NCBI RefSeq assembly: GCF_030412785.1
Contig: NZ_CP125295.1
Location: forward strand, 868,001-932,000
Length of the DNA: 64,000 nucleotides
Direction: 5' to 3'
From: Paraburkholderia sabiae
GTDB lineage: Bacteria > Pseudomonadota > Gammaproteobacteria > Burkholderiales > Burkholderiaceae
The position numbers and the translations under genes are program-made. Below are positions 45,391-54,134 of the stretch, piece after piece. The notes beneath the pieces are model-generated. The model made no database searches, had not been told where the DNA came from, and saw only the letters and a list, made by a program, of their open reading frames with translations. Numbering within the stretch: position 1 is the stretch's first letter; every line of letters starts with the position of its first letter.

Positions 45391-46383
45391 ATGACTCTCA
45401 TCGTCACCGGCGCGGCTGGTTTTATCGGCAGCAACATCGTCAAGGCGCTCAACGAGCGCGGCGAAGACCGCATCATCGCCGTCGACAACCTGACGCGCGC
45501 CGACAAGTTCAAGAACCTCGTCGACTGCGAAATCGACGACTATCTCGACAAGACGGAATTCGTCGAACGCTTTGCGCGCGGCGACTTCGGCAAGGTGCGC
45601 GCGATTTTCCACGAGGGCGCCTGTTCGGACACGATGGAAACCGACGGCCGCTACATGATGGACAACAACTTCCGCTACAGCCGCGCGGTGCTCGATGCGT
45701 GTCTCGCACAGGGCGTGCAGTTTCTGTATGCGTCGTCGGCGGCAACGTATGGCGGCTCGACGCGTTTCGTCGAAGAGCGCGAAGTCGAGGCGCCGCTGAA
45801 CGTCTACGGCTATTCGAAGTTCCTGTTCGACCAGGTGATTCGCCGTGTGTTGCCGACGGCGAAGAGCCAGATCGCGGGCTTCCGCTATTTCAACGTGTAC
45901 GGGCCGCGCGAATCGCACAAGGCGCGCATGGCGTCCGTCGCGTTTCACAACTTCAACCAGTTCCGCGCCGAAGGGAAGGTGAAGCTGTTCGGCGAGTACA
46001 ACGGCTACGCGGCAGGCGAACAGACGCGCGATTTCGTCTCCGTCGAAGACGTGGCGAAGGTGAATCTGTACTTCTTCGATCATCCGGAGAAGTCGGGCAT
46101 TTTCAATCTGGGCAGCGGGCGTGCGCAGCCGTTCAACGACATCGCGTCGACGGTGGTCAACACGCTGCGTGCGCTCGACGGCGAGCCGGCGCTATCGCTC
46201 GCGGAGCTGGTGCAGCGCGGGCTGATCGAGTACGTTCCGTTTCCCGATGCGTTGCGCGGCAAGTATCAGTGCTTCACGCAAGCTGACCAGACCAAGCTGC
46301 GCGCAGCCGGCTACGACGCACCGTTCCTGACGGTGCAGGAAGGCGTCGATCGCTACGTGCGTTGGCTATCTGGCCAGGTGTAA
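45391..46383 (+). CDS. rfaD: ADP-L-glycero-D-manno-heptose 6-epimerase
   Basis: A 330-residue extended short-chain dehydrogenase/reductase (HldD) that epimerises ADP-heptose at C6. The N-terminal [19 protein letters not shown] binds NADP, and the catalytic Ser-Tyr-Lys set is in [11 protein letters not shown] and [26 protein letters not shown] is typical of the family. The start follows an AGGACG SD. It completes ADP-heptose synthesis with rfaE1 next to it. Confidence 0.97.
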   Translation: MTLIVTGAAGFIGSNIVKALNERGEDRIIAVDNLTRADKFKNLVDCEIDDYLDKTEFVERFARGDFGKVRAIFHEGACSDTMETDGRYMMDNNFRYSRAVLDACLAQGVQFLYASSAATYGGSTRFVEEREVEAPLNVYGYSKFLFDQVIRRVLPTAKSQIAGFRYFNVYGPRESHKARMASVAFHNFNQFRAEGKVKLFGEYNGYAAGEQTRDFVSVEDVAKVNLYFFDHPEKSGIFNLGSGRAQPFNDIASTVVNTLRALDGEPALSLAELVQRGLIEYVPFPDALRGKYQCFTQADQTKLRAAGYDAPFLTVQEGVDRYVRWLSGQV

Positions 46384-46461
46384 ATCGTTCGTACACCTCT
46401 CTAGACTGGAGTCTCCCGGTCGGTGATCGTCACCGGCCGGTGTTTCAGGGAGATTCCATAT

Positions 46462-46830
46462 ATGTTCAAAAAAATCCTCGTCACGGCGGCCATGCTCGCC
46501 GCTTTCGGCCAGGCGTTCGCCTCCGTCGATGTCAATTCCGCTAACGAATCCGCGCTGCGCGGCATCAAGGGTATCGGTCCCGCGAAGGCGAAGGCCATTC
46601 TCGACGAACGTTCGGCTCACGGTCCGTTCAAGGACGCGTCGGATCTCAGCAAGCGGGTCAAGGGTCTCGGCGGCCATACGGTCGAGCGTCTGCAGGCCGA
46701 AGGTCTCGCTGTCGGTACATCGGGCGCTGGTGCGACGGCTGTCGCTGCTGCTGGCGCACAGGCTGCGGCGCCGCACGCGAAGTCCGCGTCCGCTGCGAAG
46801 AACGACACGGCAGTGGTGGTCAAGAAGTAA
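46462..46830 (+). CDS. ComEA-like helix-hairpin-helix protein
   Basis: A 122-residue exported protein. A signal peptide (about 1-20, AFAS) precedes a helix-hairpin-helix DNA-binding domain (about 21-80) with VDVNSANESALRGIKGIGP and GPFKDASDLSKRVKGLG. The C-terminal 40 residues are Ala-rich and Lys-tailed. ComEA-family proteins bind incoming DNA in the periplasm during natural transformation; here no comEC or pilus genes are adjacent, so competence is only a possibility. SD AGGGAG is 9 nt upstream. A structured region and a terminator follow. Confidence 0.88.
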   Translation: MFKKILVTAAMLAAFGQAFASVDVNSANESALRGIKGIGPAKAKAILDERSAHGPFKDASDLSKRVKGLGGHTVERLQAEGLAVGTSGAGATAVAAAGAQAAAPHAKSASAAKNDTAVVVKK

Positions 46831-46854
46831 CCCATCGGTCTGAATGCATGAACT

Positions 46855-46902
46855 GAGCGCCCGATGTGCGCCGGTACGTCCCGGCACGCAGGGCGGGCGC
46901 TC
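46855..46902 (+). other. Nested hairpin in the comEA-like/cysM intergenic region
   Basis: A perfect 9-bp outer stem (GAGCGCCCG at 46855 with CGGGCGCTC at 46894) encloses a second stem (TGCGCCGG with CCGGCACGCA). It lies 24 bp after the comEA-like stop codon. Confidence 0.6.
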
Positions 46903-47147
46903 GCCTCCGTCTCACGCTTCCCTTCGGAGTTGCCACAGGTCACTCCTTCGGCCGTCGTTCAGATGACTGGCTCCCGCGGCAGATCCAGCCTGCCGCGGCT
47001 TTTTGCGTGTGCACCGGGGCGCTTCGTGGCAGGGAAGGGAGCGCCGAAGCATCCATGCACGCGACAGGGGCTGCCGGCAGCGCCGCGCCCGGTAGTTTAG
47101 AATCGACGGATTCAAGACTCCGCGCACCGTCACAGCACGCAACCGAC
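46903..47147 (+). other. Rest of the comEA-like/cysM intergenic region
   Basis: The whole 317-bp gap (46831-47147) has no convincing gene. It holds the nested hairpin at 46855-46902, the terminator at 46974-47004, and about 140 bp that must include the cysM promoter; I see no clear -10/-35 pair there. Confidence 0.45.
46974..47004 (+). terminator. Terminator of the comEA-like transcript (or of an intergenic sRNA)
   Basis: A perfect 9-bp stem CCGCGGCAG / CTGCCGCGG with a 7-nt loop is followed by CTTTTT. Confidence 0.87.
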
Positions 47148-48050
47148 ATGGCTTACAAAACGATTGAAGACACGATCGGCAATACGCCCCTCATTCAGCT
47201 CGTCCGCGTCGTGGACGACGACATCCGCGCGCGCAACAACGTCGTGCTCGGCAAGCTGGAAGGCAACAACCCTGCGGGTTCGGTGAAGGACCGCCCGGCG
47301 CTGTCGATGATCAAGAAAGCGGAACTGCGCGGGCGCATCAAGCCGGGCGACACGCTGATCGAAGCGACAAGCGGCAACACAGGCATCGCGCTCGCGATGG
47401 CAGCGGCCATCCGCGGCTACAAGATGATCCTGATCATGCCGGAAGACCTGTCGCTGGAACGCCGTCAGAGCATGGCCGCGTACGGTGCGCAGATCATGCT
47501 GACGCCCGTCACGGGTGGCATGGAATACGCGCGCGATCTCGCAGAGCAGATGCAGCGCGAAGGCAAGGGCATCATCCTCGACCAGTTCGGCAATCCGGAC
47601 AATCCGCTCGCGCACTACGAAGCGACGGGCCCCGAAATCTGGCGCGACACGGAAGGCCGCATTACGCACTTCGTATCGGCGATGGGCACGACGGGCACGA
47701 TCATGGGCGTGTCGCAGTACCTGAAGGAACAGAATCCGTCGATCGAAATCATCGGCGCGCAGCCGGAAGAGGGCTCGCGCATTCCGGGCATCCGCAAATG
47801 GCCGGAAGCGTATCTGCCGAAAATTTTCGACCGCAGCCGCATCGATCGGGTCGAAAACGTGAGTCAGGCGGCGTCGGAAGCGATGGCGCGCCGGATGGCG
47901 GCTGTCGAAGGCGTGTTCTGCGGCATCTCGTCGGCGGGCGCGTGCGAAGTGGCGCTGCGTATCGCGCGCCAGGTCGAGAACGCGACCATCGTGTTCATCG
48001 TTTGCGATCGCGGCGACCGCTATCTGTCGACGGGCGTGTTCCCCGCATAA
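47148..48050 (+). CDS. cysM: Cysteine synthase B (O-acetylserine sulfhydrylase)
   Basis: A 300-residue PLP enzyme that makes cysteine (or S-sulfocysteine with thiosulfate). The PLP lysine is Lys47 in NNPAGSVKDRPAL; EATSGNTGIALAMAAA is the substrate loop and MGTTGTIMGVSQYL the phosphate-binding site. Length and the C-terminal CDRGDRYLSTGVFPA match CysM rather than CysK. The start at 47148 (MAYKTIEDTIGNTPL) is conserved; the upstream in-frame extension runs through a terminator and is rejected. Confidence 0.95.
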   Translation: MAYKTIEDTIGNTPLIQLVRVVDDDIRARNNVVLGKLEGNNPAGSVKDRPALSMIKKAELRGRIKPGDTLIEATSGNTGIALAMAAAIRGYKMILIMPEDLSLERRQSMAAYGAQIMLTPVTGGMEYARDLAEQMQREGKGIILDQFGNPDNPLAHYEATGPEIWRDTEGRITHFVSAMGTTGTIMGVSQYLKEQNPSIEIIGAQPEEGSRIPGIRKWPEAYLPKIFDRSRIDRVENVSQAASEAMARRMAAVEGVFCGISSAGACEVALRIARQVENATIVFIVCDRGDRYLSTGVFPA

Positions 48051-48077
48051 CGCGAGCGCGTTCCACACAGCTCTGCA

Positions 48078-48110
48078 AAGAAAAACGCCGGCATCTGCCG
48101 GCGTTTTTTA
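48078..48110. terminator. Terminator between convergent cysM and mltB
   Basis: The stem AAAACGCCGGCA / TGCCGGCGTTTT has A and T tracts on both sides, so it can serve both convergent genes. Confidence 0.9.
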
Positions 48111-48127
48111 TGGTCACGTGAGCGCGA

Positions 48128-49336
48128 TTACTGCGACGCTGCCGGCATCGACGCAGTGCCTGCGTCCGTCGCCGCCATCTGCGCCTTCACGCGTTCACCA
48201 AGCTGATACACGGCAAGCGCATAGAAGAAGCTGCGGTTATAGCGCGTGAGCACGTAGAAATTCTTGAGCCCAAGCGTATATTCCGTGGCCCGGCCCGGCG
48301 ACGGCAGATCGACGACGGTAACCGGCGTGCCCGCTTCCGTGCGTGTGTCGAGACCCGGCTCGTTCATCAGCATGCCCGCCTTCAGCAATTGCTGCAGCGA
48401 CCAGCGCGGCTCCGGCGCGCCCGTCGCGGCGGCTTGCGCGATGCCGAGGCTGCCCGTGTCCGTCGCGATGTTCCACACGACGGGACGACCCGTTTCCCAG
48501 CCGTTCTGCTTCAGATAATTCGCGACGCTGCCGATCGCATCTGCCTGGCTCGTGCGCAGATCGATCTTCTTGTTGCCGTCGTAATCGACTGCATACTGGA
48601 CGATGCTGCTAGGCAGAAACTGCGGAATGCCGATCGCGCCCGTGTACGAACCCAGCACTGTGGTCGGATCGATTTGAGAATCGCGTGTCCACACCAGGTA
48701 GTCTTCGAGATTCTTTCGGAACGTGATCATCCGGTCCGCGCGATTCGGCGTGTTCGGATAATCGAACGAGAGCGTGGTGAGCGCGTCGAGCACACGGAAG
48801 TTGCCCATATAGCGCCCATAAATCGTCTCGACGCCGATGATGCCGACGATCACCTCCGGCGGCACGCCATATTGTTCGTAGGCGCGTTGCAACGTTGCCT
48901 GATTCGCGCGCCAGAATTTCACACCCGCGTTGATGCGAACCGGATCGAGAAAGCGCGCCTGATACACGCGCCAGTTCTTGATCGACGGAATTGGCGAAGG
49001 CGTCACGAGCTTCACGGCCGTGGCCGAATAGCTGACGCGCGCGAATAGCGCGTGCAATGCGGCGGTGTCGAAGTCGTAACGCGCGGCCATGTCGTTGATG
49101 AACGCGTCGACGTCGGCATTGTTCGCGTAACGTTGCGGAACGATCTCTTCTTCGAACTGCCCTTGCGACGGCTGCTCGGGCTGGCCCTGCGCGAGCTGCA
49201 CGCGTGGCTTGCTGTTGACGGTCTGCGCCGAAGCCGGACCGACTCCCGCGAACGCGCACCATGCGATGGACAGCGCGGCGGCTACAGTCGTTGCGCGTAG
49301 CCGATGGAGTGCGGACGGAGCAAGCTTGACGGTCAT
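48128..49336 (-). CDS. mltB: Membrane-bound-type lytic murein transglycosylase B
   Basis: A 402-residue exported peptidoglycan lytic transglycosylase of the MltB family (SLT_2 domain). A signal peptide (about 1-37, GPASAQ) precedes a Gln-rich linker and the catalytic domain (about 75-370). The active-site Glu is in IIGVETIYGRYMGNF, and GSYTGAIGIPQFLPSS is the family signature. There is no lipobox Cys, so the protein is probably soluble. The start at 49336 puts the signal peptide at the N-terminus; an upstream start is rejected. Confidence 0.93.
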   Translation of the reverse strand: MTVKLAPSALHRLRATTVAAALSIAWCAFAGVGPASAQTVNSKPRVQLAQGQPEQPSQGQFEEEIVPQRYANNADVDAFINDMAARYDFDTAALHALFARVSYSATAVKLVTPSPIPSIKNWRVYQARFLDPVRINAGVKFWRANQATLQRAYEQYGVPPEVIVGIIGVETIYGRYMGNFRVLDALTTLSFDYPNTPNRADRMITFRKNLEDYLVWTRDSQIDPTTVLGSYTGAIGIPQFLPSSIVQYAVDYDGNKKIDLRTSQADAIGSVANYLKQNGWETGRPVVWNIATDTGSLGIAQAAATGAPEPRWSLQQLLKAGMLMNEPGLDTRTEAGTPVTVVDLPSPGRATEYTLGLKNFYVLTRYNRSFFYALAVYQLGERVKAQMAATDAGTASMPAASQ

Positions 49337-49542
49337 GGTGAACTGGATCTGTGGGGCAAAAAAGTTACGGGGCAGTATACCCGACGGGATTCTCGAAACT
49401 GTGCAGAAGCGTTGCTGCATCACGGTCTGGGCGCATCGTGTGGTAAGTTCGTAGTATTCGCGCAACCCGCTTGCGTCAATGGACGGAGACATGTAGCGCA
49501 CCTTCGCGACACTTCGCGAAGCGCGCTGCTCACAATCAACTC

Positions 49543-50466
49543 ATGGCAACCGGTTTCTATTCACACGCAGACTGCCTGCAGCATGAGATGGGCCAGTGGC
49601 ATCCCGAATGCCCCGCCCGTCTGCAGGCGATCGAAGACCAGCTGATCGCGAGCCGCATCGGCGAGCTGATCGAGCGCGAGTCCGCACCGCTTGCCGACGA
49701 AGCCGCGCTATTGCGCGTGCATACGAAGGCGCATGTCGACTACATCCGCGAGCGTGCGCCGCAGAGCGGCTACGCTGAAATCGATCCCGACACGTCGATG
49801 AACCCGCACACGTGGACGGCCGCATTGCGCGCGGCGGGCGCCGCCGTCGCAGCCACGGATGCCGTGATCGAAGGCCGCTACGACAATGCGTTTTGCAGCG
49901 TGCGTCCGCCCGGCCATCACGCGGAGCCGGCGCGCGCAATGGGCTTCTGCTTCTTCAACAACGTCGCGATTGCCGCGCGGCACGCGCTCGAAGTGCACAA
50001 GCTCGAACGTGTCGCGATCATCGATTTCGACGTGCATCACGGTAACGGCACGGAAGCCGCGTTTTCGAACGACACGCGCGTCCTGATGTGCAGCATCTTC
50101 CAGCATCCGTTCTATCCGTTCACGGGTGCCGACAATCAGGCGCCGAATATGTGCAACGTGCCGATCGCGGCGCGCTCGAAGGGCATGGTCGTACGCGAAG
50201 CCATCGACATGATCTGGTTGCCGCGGCTCGAAGCGTTCAAGCCGCAGATGCTGTTCGTGTCGGCGGGCTTCGACGCACATCGTGAGGACGATCTCGGCAA
50301 CATGGCGCTCGTCGAGGACGACTATGCGTGGATCACGCAGCAGATTCGGCAGGTCGCGGACAAATACGCGAAAGGGCGCATCGTCAGTTGTCTGGAAGGC
50401 GGCTACAACCTGTCGGCGCTCGGACGCAGCGTCGTCGCGCACGTGAGAGCGCTCGCGGACATCTGA
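49543..50466 (+). CDS. Histone deacetylase-family (acetoin utilisation/HDAH-like) deacetylase
   Basis: A 307-residue Zn-dependent deacetylase of the arginase/deacetylase superfamily. Metal ligands and the active site are visible in [17 protein letters not shown] (the tandem His), [15 protein letters not shown] (Asp, His) and [13 protein letters not shown] (Asp). Bacterial members act on acetylated polyamines, acetoin-related substrates or proteins; the substrate here is not known. It lies 31 bp upstream of the enoyl-CoA hydratase gene, a recurrent pairing in Burkholderia relatives. Confidence 0.9.
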   Translation: MATGFYSHADCLQHEMGQWHPECPARLQAIEDQLIASRIGELIERESAPLADEAALLRVHTKAHVDYIRERAPQSGYAEIDPDTSMNPHTWTAALRAAGAAVAATDAVIEGRYDNAFCSVRPPGHHAEPARAMGFCFFNNVAIAARHALEVHKLERVAIIDFDVHHGNGTEAAFSNDTRVLMCSIFQHPFYPFTGADNQAPNMCNVPIAARSKGMVVREAIDMIWLPRLEAFKPQMLFVSAGFDAHREDDLGNMALVEDDYAWITQQIRQVADKYAKGRIVSCLEGGYNLSALGRSVVAHVRALADI

Positions 50467-50497
50467 ACGCGGCGGCGCGCATCGGAGGAGGCAGCAT

Positions 50498-51307
50498 ATG
50501 AACGCAGAGGCAACGGGCGCACTGATCGAATTGACGCGAGACGCGTATGACGTGCGCGGCGTCGTGCGTCTCACGCTGAACCGGCCGGATGCGTTCAACT
50601 CGCTTTCCGAAGCGCTGCTCGACGAGATGCAGGCACATCTCGCCGACATCGCGAAGAGCGATGCGCGCGTCGTCGTGATCGCGGGCGCGGGCCGCGCGTT
50701 TTGCGCCGGCCACGATCTGAAGGAAATGCGCGCGGCGCCGTCGCTCGATTACTACCAATCGCTGTTCGCGCGCTGCGCAAAGATGATGCTCGCAATCCAG
50801 CGGATGCCGCAGCCGGTGATCGCGCGCGTGCACGGCATTGCGACGGCGGCGGGCTGTCAACTCGTCGCCACGTGCGATCTCGCCGTCGCCGCCGATACGG
50901 CGCGCTTCGCGGTGTCGGGCGTGAATCTCGGGCTGTTCTGCGCGACGCCTTCCGTGCCGTTGTCGCGCAACCTGTCGCGCAAGGCCGCGCTCGAAATGCT
51001 GCTGACGGGCGACTTCATCGACGCGATGGCCGCGAAGCAGCAAGGTCTCGTGAATCGCGTGGTGCCGATGGACATGCTCGACATTGAAGTCGCCGCGCTC
51101 GCGAAGAGCATTTGCGCGAAGCCGCGCGAGGCCGTCGAAGCGGGCAAGGGGCTGTTCTACCGGCAACTCGAAATGGGCATAGAGGCCGCGTATCAACTGG
51201 CCGGCCAGACCATGGCCTGCAACATGATGGACGAGTCGGCGCTCGAAGGCGTGCAGGCATTCATCGACAAGCGGCCGCCAGACTGGAAGCAGTCCTCGGG
51301 CCGCTGA
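50498..51307 (+). CDS. Enoyl-CoA hydratase/isomerase family protein
   Basis: A 269-residue crotonase-fold protein. The oxyanion-hole strand VIAGAGRAFCAGHDLKEM and the second motif VHGIATAAGCQLVATCDLAV are typical of enoyl-CoA hydratases; the Glu of the classic EGGC position is not clearly kept, and this subgroup may be an ECHDC3-like variant. A strong SD (GGAGGAG) lies 7 nt before the ATG. It shares a transcript with the HDAC-like gene. Substrate unknown. Confidence 0.88.
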   Translation: MNAEATGALIELTRDAYDVRGVVRLTLNRPDAFNSLSEALLDEMQAHLADIAKSDARVVVIAGAGRAFCAGHDLKEMRAAPSLDYYQSLFARCAKMMLAIQRMPQPVIARVHGIATAAGCQLVATCDLAVAADTARFAVSGVNLGLFCATPSVPLSRNLSRKAALEMLLTGDFIDAMAAKQQGLVNRVVPMDMLDIEVAALAKSICAKPREAVEAGKGLFYRQLEMGIEAAYQLAGQTMACNMMDESALEGVQAFIDKRPPDWKQSSGR

Positions 51308-51313
51308 CCCCGC

Positions 51314-52192
51314 TCATTCCGAACGTTTCAATATCCACGCGACGAGTGCGTCGATCACGCGTTCGCGATCGAGGTCGTTCATCGTCTCGTGATAGCTGCC
51401 GTCATAGAACGTGAGCGTCTTGTCGGGCGAACCGGCGTGCGCGCCGAAGTCGCGGCTGCCTTCGGGTTCGGTGAGCTTGTCGGCCGTGCCGTGCCAGATG
51501 AGCAGCGGCGTGCGCAGATGCGCGCGGCCTTGTTCGATGCGCTGCATCGCGAGCAGGAGTTCGGCGCCCGTGCGTGCGGGAATCGCGCCGTGATGGACGA
51601 GGGGATCGCTCGCATTTGCCTCGACGACACGCGAATCACGCGACAGCAGCTTCGGATCGATTTTCATCGCCGGGAAGCGCGGCCACACCCGGCTGATCTT
51701 CTGGCTCAGCGCGAGCATCCAGCGCGGCACGTCGCGGCCGGGCGCGAGGGCGGGACTCGACAGGATCAACCCGTTCAATGAGCGTCGACTCTCGGGATGC
51801 TGCTCGATCGCATGCAGCGCCGCGATCGCGCCGCCCATGCTGTGGCCCATCAGGAACAGCGGGCCGTCGTTGCGCGTCGCTTCGGTGATGAGCGCTTCGG
51901 CATCCAGCAGGTATTCGTCGAAGCGTTCGATCCACACACGCCGACCGGGTGCGTCGCCGTGGCCGCGCAAGTCGACGGCGATCAGTTCGATGCCGTTCGC
52001 GTTGAGCGTCTGTGCAAGCGCCGCGTATCGTCCCGCGTGTTCGGCGAGTCCGTGGATCAGCGCGACCGTCGCGCGGCGCAGGCCCGCGGCGCGCCATCGA
52101 TAGACCGGCAGAGTGACGCCGTCGCGTGTCGTGGTTTGCGTGCGCTCGGGATGCGAGGCGACGGAAGCGGTACTGGCCTGTGAGGTCTCCAT
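51314..52192 (-). CDS. Alpha/beta hydrolase (monoglyceride lipase-like)
   Basis: A 292-residue serine hydrolase of the monoacylglycerol lipase group. HGLAEHAGRYAALAQTLN contains the oxyanion-hole His-Gly; the nucleophile Ser is in FLMGHSMGGAIA; the acid Asp is in LIWHGTADKLTEPEGS and the His in YDGSYHETMNDLDR. It is probably a cytoplasmic lysophospholipase or monoglyceride lipase. The start at 52192 gives the normal family length. It converges on the enoyl-CoA hydratase gene and diverges from metN. Confidence 0.9.
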   Translation of the reverse strand: METSQASTASVASHPERTQTTTRDGVTLPVYRWRAAGLRRATVALIHGLAEHAGRYAALAQTLNANGIELIAVDLRGHGDAPGRRVWIERFDEYLLDAEALITEATRNDGPLFLMGHSMGGAIAALHAIEQHPESRRSLNGLILSSPALAPGRDVPRWMLALSQKISRVWPRFPAMKIDPKLLSRDSRVVEANASDPLVHHGAIPARTGAELLLAMQRIEQGRAHLRTPLLIWHGTADKLTEPEGSRDFGAHAGSPDKTLTFYDGSYHETMNDLDRERVIDALVAWILKRSE

Positions 52193-52316
52193 AGGCAATC
52201 GTCCGATTATTATTGGGATGCGCACGATCATAGCGGCATGCGAAGGCGCCTCCGTGTTTGAATCGCCCGAGCGATCCTCTAATTCCTGTCGGTTATGAAA
52301 GTCGCTGAATTGATTA

Positions 52317-52346
52317 TTAAAGGATATGACGTGACTGCGGTAAAAT
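52317..52346 (+). promoter_or_regulatory. Candidate metN promoter
   Basis: TTAAAG (52317) and TAAAAT (52341) with an 18-bp spacer give a possible sigma-70 promoter; transcription would begin near 52353. The -35 is weak, so this is a suggestion only. Confidence 0.35.
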
Positions 52347-52370
52347 CGTCGGGTTAAATTCAAATAAAAG

Positions 52371-52430
52371 TCACGGCGGCCGGTGCCCGGGGCGTGCGAC
52401 GCCCGCTGGCAAGTCCGCCGTTTCGTTTTT
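52371..52430 (+). promoter_or_regulatory. Structured metN leader: three-tier hairpin plus U-tract directly before the start codon
   Basis: Outer stem ACGGCGG (52373-52379) / CCGCCGT (52415-52421), middle stem TGCC (52384-52387) / GGCA (52408-52411) and inner stem GGGCGT (52390-52395) / ACGCCC (52399-52404) close a GCG loop. TTCGTTTTTC follows and the next base is the A of the metN ATG. The hairpin lies between divergent genes, so it cannot terminate an upstream plus-strand gene; it looks like an attenuator or riboswitch expression platform. GTGACT (52331-52336) can pair with AGTCAC (52369-52374), overlapping the outer stem. Confidence 0.6.
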
Positions 52431-52431
52431 C

Positions 52432-53466
52432 ATGATCGAACTACGCAATCTTTCACAGCGTTTTCCAGGGCCACGGGGCTGGGTCGAAGCGCTGCACAAC
52501 GTCAATCTGTCGATTCCTCAAGGCGAGGTGTTCGGCATCATCGGACGCAGCGGCGCGGGCAAGAGCACGCTGGTCCGCACGATCAATCTGCTGACGCGTC
52601 CGACGGAAGGCAATGTCGTCGTCGACGGCCTCGATCTCACGACGATGCCCGCCGCGCAACTGCGCGAGGCGCGTCGCGAAATCGGCATGATCTTCCAGCA
52701 CTTCAATCTGCTGTCGTCGCGCACGGTGTTCGAGAACGTCGCGCTGCCGCTCGAACTCGCCGGCATGAAGCGCGCGGAAATCGAGGCGCACGTGCTGCCG
52801 CTGCTCGAACTGGTCGGCCTGTCGGCGCAGAAGGACCGCTATCCGTCGCAGATCAGCGGCGGACAGAAGCAGCGCGTCGGCATTGCGCGCGCGCTCGCGA
52901 GCAAGCCGAAAGTGCTGCTGTCCGACGAAGCGACCTCCGCGCTCGATCCCGAAACCACGCGCGCGATTCTCGATCTGCTCAAGCGCATCAACCGCGAGCT
53001 GAAGCTGACCATCGTGCTGATCACGCACCAGATGGAAGTGATCAAGCAGGTGTGCGATCGCGTCGCCGTGCTCGACAACGGCCGCGTGGTCGAAGAGGGC
53101 AAGGTCATCGACGTGTTCCTGCAGCCGCATCACGAAGTCACGCGAGCGCTGATCGGCGATGTGATCGCGCAGGAGTTGCCGCCCGCGCTGAAGGCGCGTG
53201 TCGCCGAGCGTCTCAAGACGGGCAGCGGCCATTTGCTGCGGCTCGCGTTCACGGGCTCAGGCGTCGATCAGCCGATTCTCTCGGAGACGATTCGCCGCTA
53301 CGAACTGGACTTCAACATCCTGCACGGCCAGATCGACGAGATTCAGGGGCAGGCGTTCGGCTCGCTCGCGGTGCTCGCGGGCGGCGAACCGACGAAGGTG
53401 GCGCAGGCAATGACGTTCCTGCGCGAACAGGGCGTGGTGGTCGAGGAGTTGTCGTATGTTGAGTGA
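52432..53466 (+). CDS. metN: Methionine ABC transporter, ATP-binding protein
   Basis: A 344-residue ABC ATPase of the D/L-methionine importer MetNIQ. Walker [10 protein letters not shown], the Q-loop [12 protein letters not shown], signature [14 protein letters not shown] and Walker [14 protein letters not shown] are in the first 240 residues. The last 90 form an NIL domain that binds methionine and causes trans-inhibition ([15 protein letters not shown]). No SD precedes the ATG; a strong hairpin and U-tract abut it. Overlaps metI by 11 nt. Confidence 0.96.
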   Translation: MIELRNLSQRFPGPRGWVEALHNVNLSIPQGEVFGIIGRSGAGKSTLVRTINLLTRPTEGNVVVDGLDLTTMPAAQLREARREIGMIFQHFNLLSSRTVFENVALPLELAGMKRAEIEAHVLPLLELVGLSAQKDRYPSQISGGQKQRVGIARALASKPKVLLSDEATSALDPETTRAILDLLKRINRELKLTIVLITHQMEVIKQVCDRVAVLDNGRVVEEGKVIDVFLQPHHEVTRALIGDVIAQELPPALKARVAERLKTGSGHLLRLAFTGSGVDQPILSETIRRYELDFNILHGQIDEIQGQAFGSLAVLAGGEPTKVAQAMTFLREQGVVVEELSYVE

Positions 53467-54109
53467 AATGTTCGATATGTTCGTGCAGTCGTTCTGGGAG
53501 ACGCTGATCATGGTCGGCATCTCGGGACTGATCGGCGCGGCCGTCGGTCTGCCGCTCGGCGTCGCGCTCTATCTGACGGATCGCCAGGGCGTGATGCAGA
53601 ACCTGCCGTTCAACCGCGCGATGGGCGTCGTCGTCAATGCGGTGCGCTCGGTGCCGTTCATCATTCTGCTCGTCGCGGTGATTCCGTTTACGCGTCTCGT
53701 GGTCGGTTCGTCGATCGGCACGGCGGCCGCTGTCGTACCGCTGACGATCGCCGCCGCGCCGTTCATCGCGCGGCTCGTCGAGACGGCGTTGCGCGAAGTC
53801 GATCGCGGGCTGATCGAAGCTGCGCAGGCGATGGGCGCGACTACGTCGCAGATCGTGTTCAAGGTGCTGCTGCCGGAATCGCTGCCGGGCATCGTTGCCG
53901 GTCTGACGATCACGTTCGTATCGCTGGTCGGCTATTCGGCGATGGCGGGCGCGATCGGCGGCGGCGGTCTGGGCGATCTCGGTATCCGCTACGGATATCA
54001 GCGTTTTCTGCCGGAAGTGATGGTGACGGTCGTCGTGATCCTGATCGTCTTCGTGCAGCTGGTGCAGTCGTTCGGGGATTGGCTCGTGCGTCGCCTGAGC
54101 CATAAATAA
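53456..54109 (+). CDS. metI: Methionine ABC transporter, permease
   Basis: A 217-residue inner-membrane permease with five transmembrane helices and the EAA loop [19 protein letters not shown] that docks Met[23 protein letters not shown] at the C-terminus is typical of MetI. It overlaps metN by 11 nt and precedes metQ by 25 bp, giving one operon. Confidence 0.96.
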   Translation: MLSEMFDMFVQSFWETLIMVGISGLIGAAVGLPLGVALYLTDRQGVMQNLPFNRAMGVVVNAVRSVPFIILLVAVIPFTRLVVGSSIGTAAAVVPLTIAAAPFIARLVETALREVDRGLIEAAQAMGATTSQIVFKVLLPESLPGIVAGLTITFVSLVGYSAMAGAIGGGGLGDLGIRYGYQRFLPEVMVTVVVILIVFVQLVQSFGDWLVRRLSHK

Positions 54110-54134
54110 ATAACATTTTCAAAGGTTTGGTCTT

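Noticed and set aside
44218..46083. A 621-codon minus-strand open frame
   Set aside because: It is antisense to rfaE1 and rfaD, with no domain signal.
52331..52430. SAM-II or SAH riboswitch upstream of metN
   Set aside because: I do not see the conserved core of either class; the structure is kept as an unassigned leader instead.
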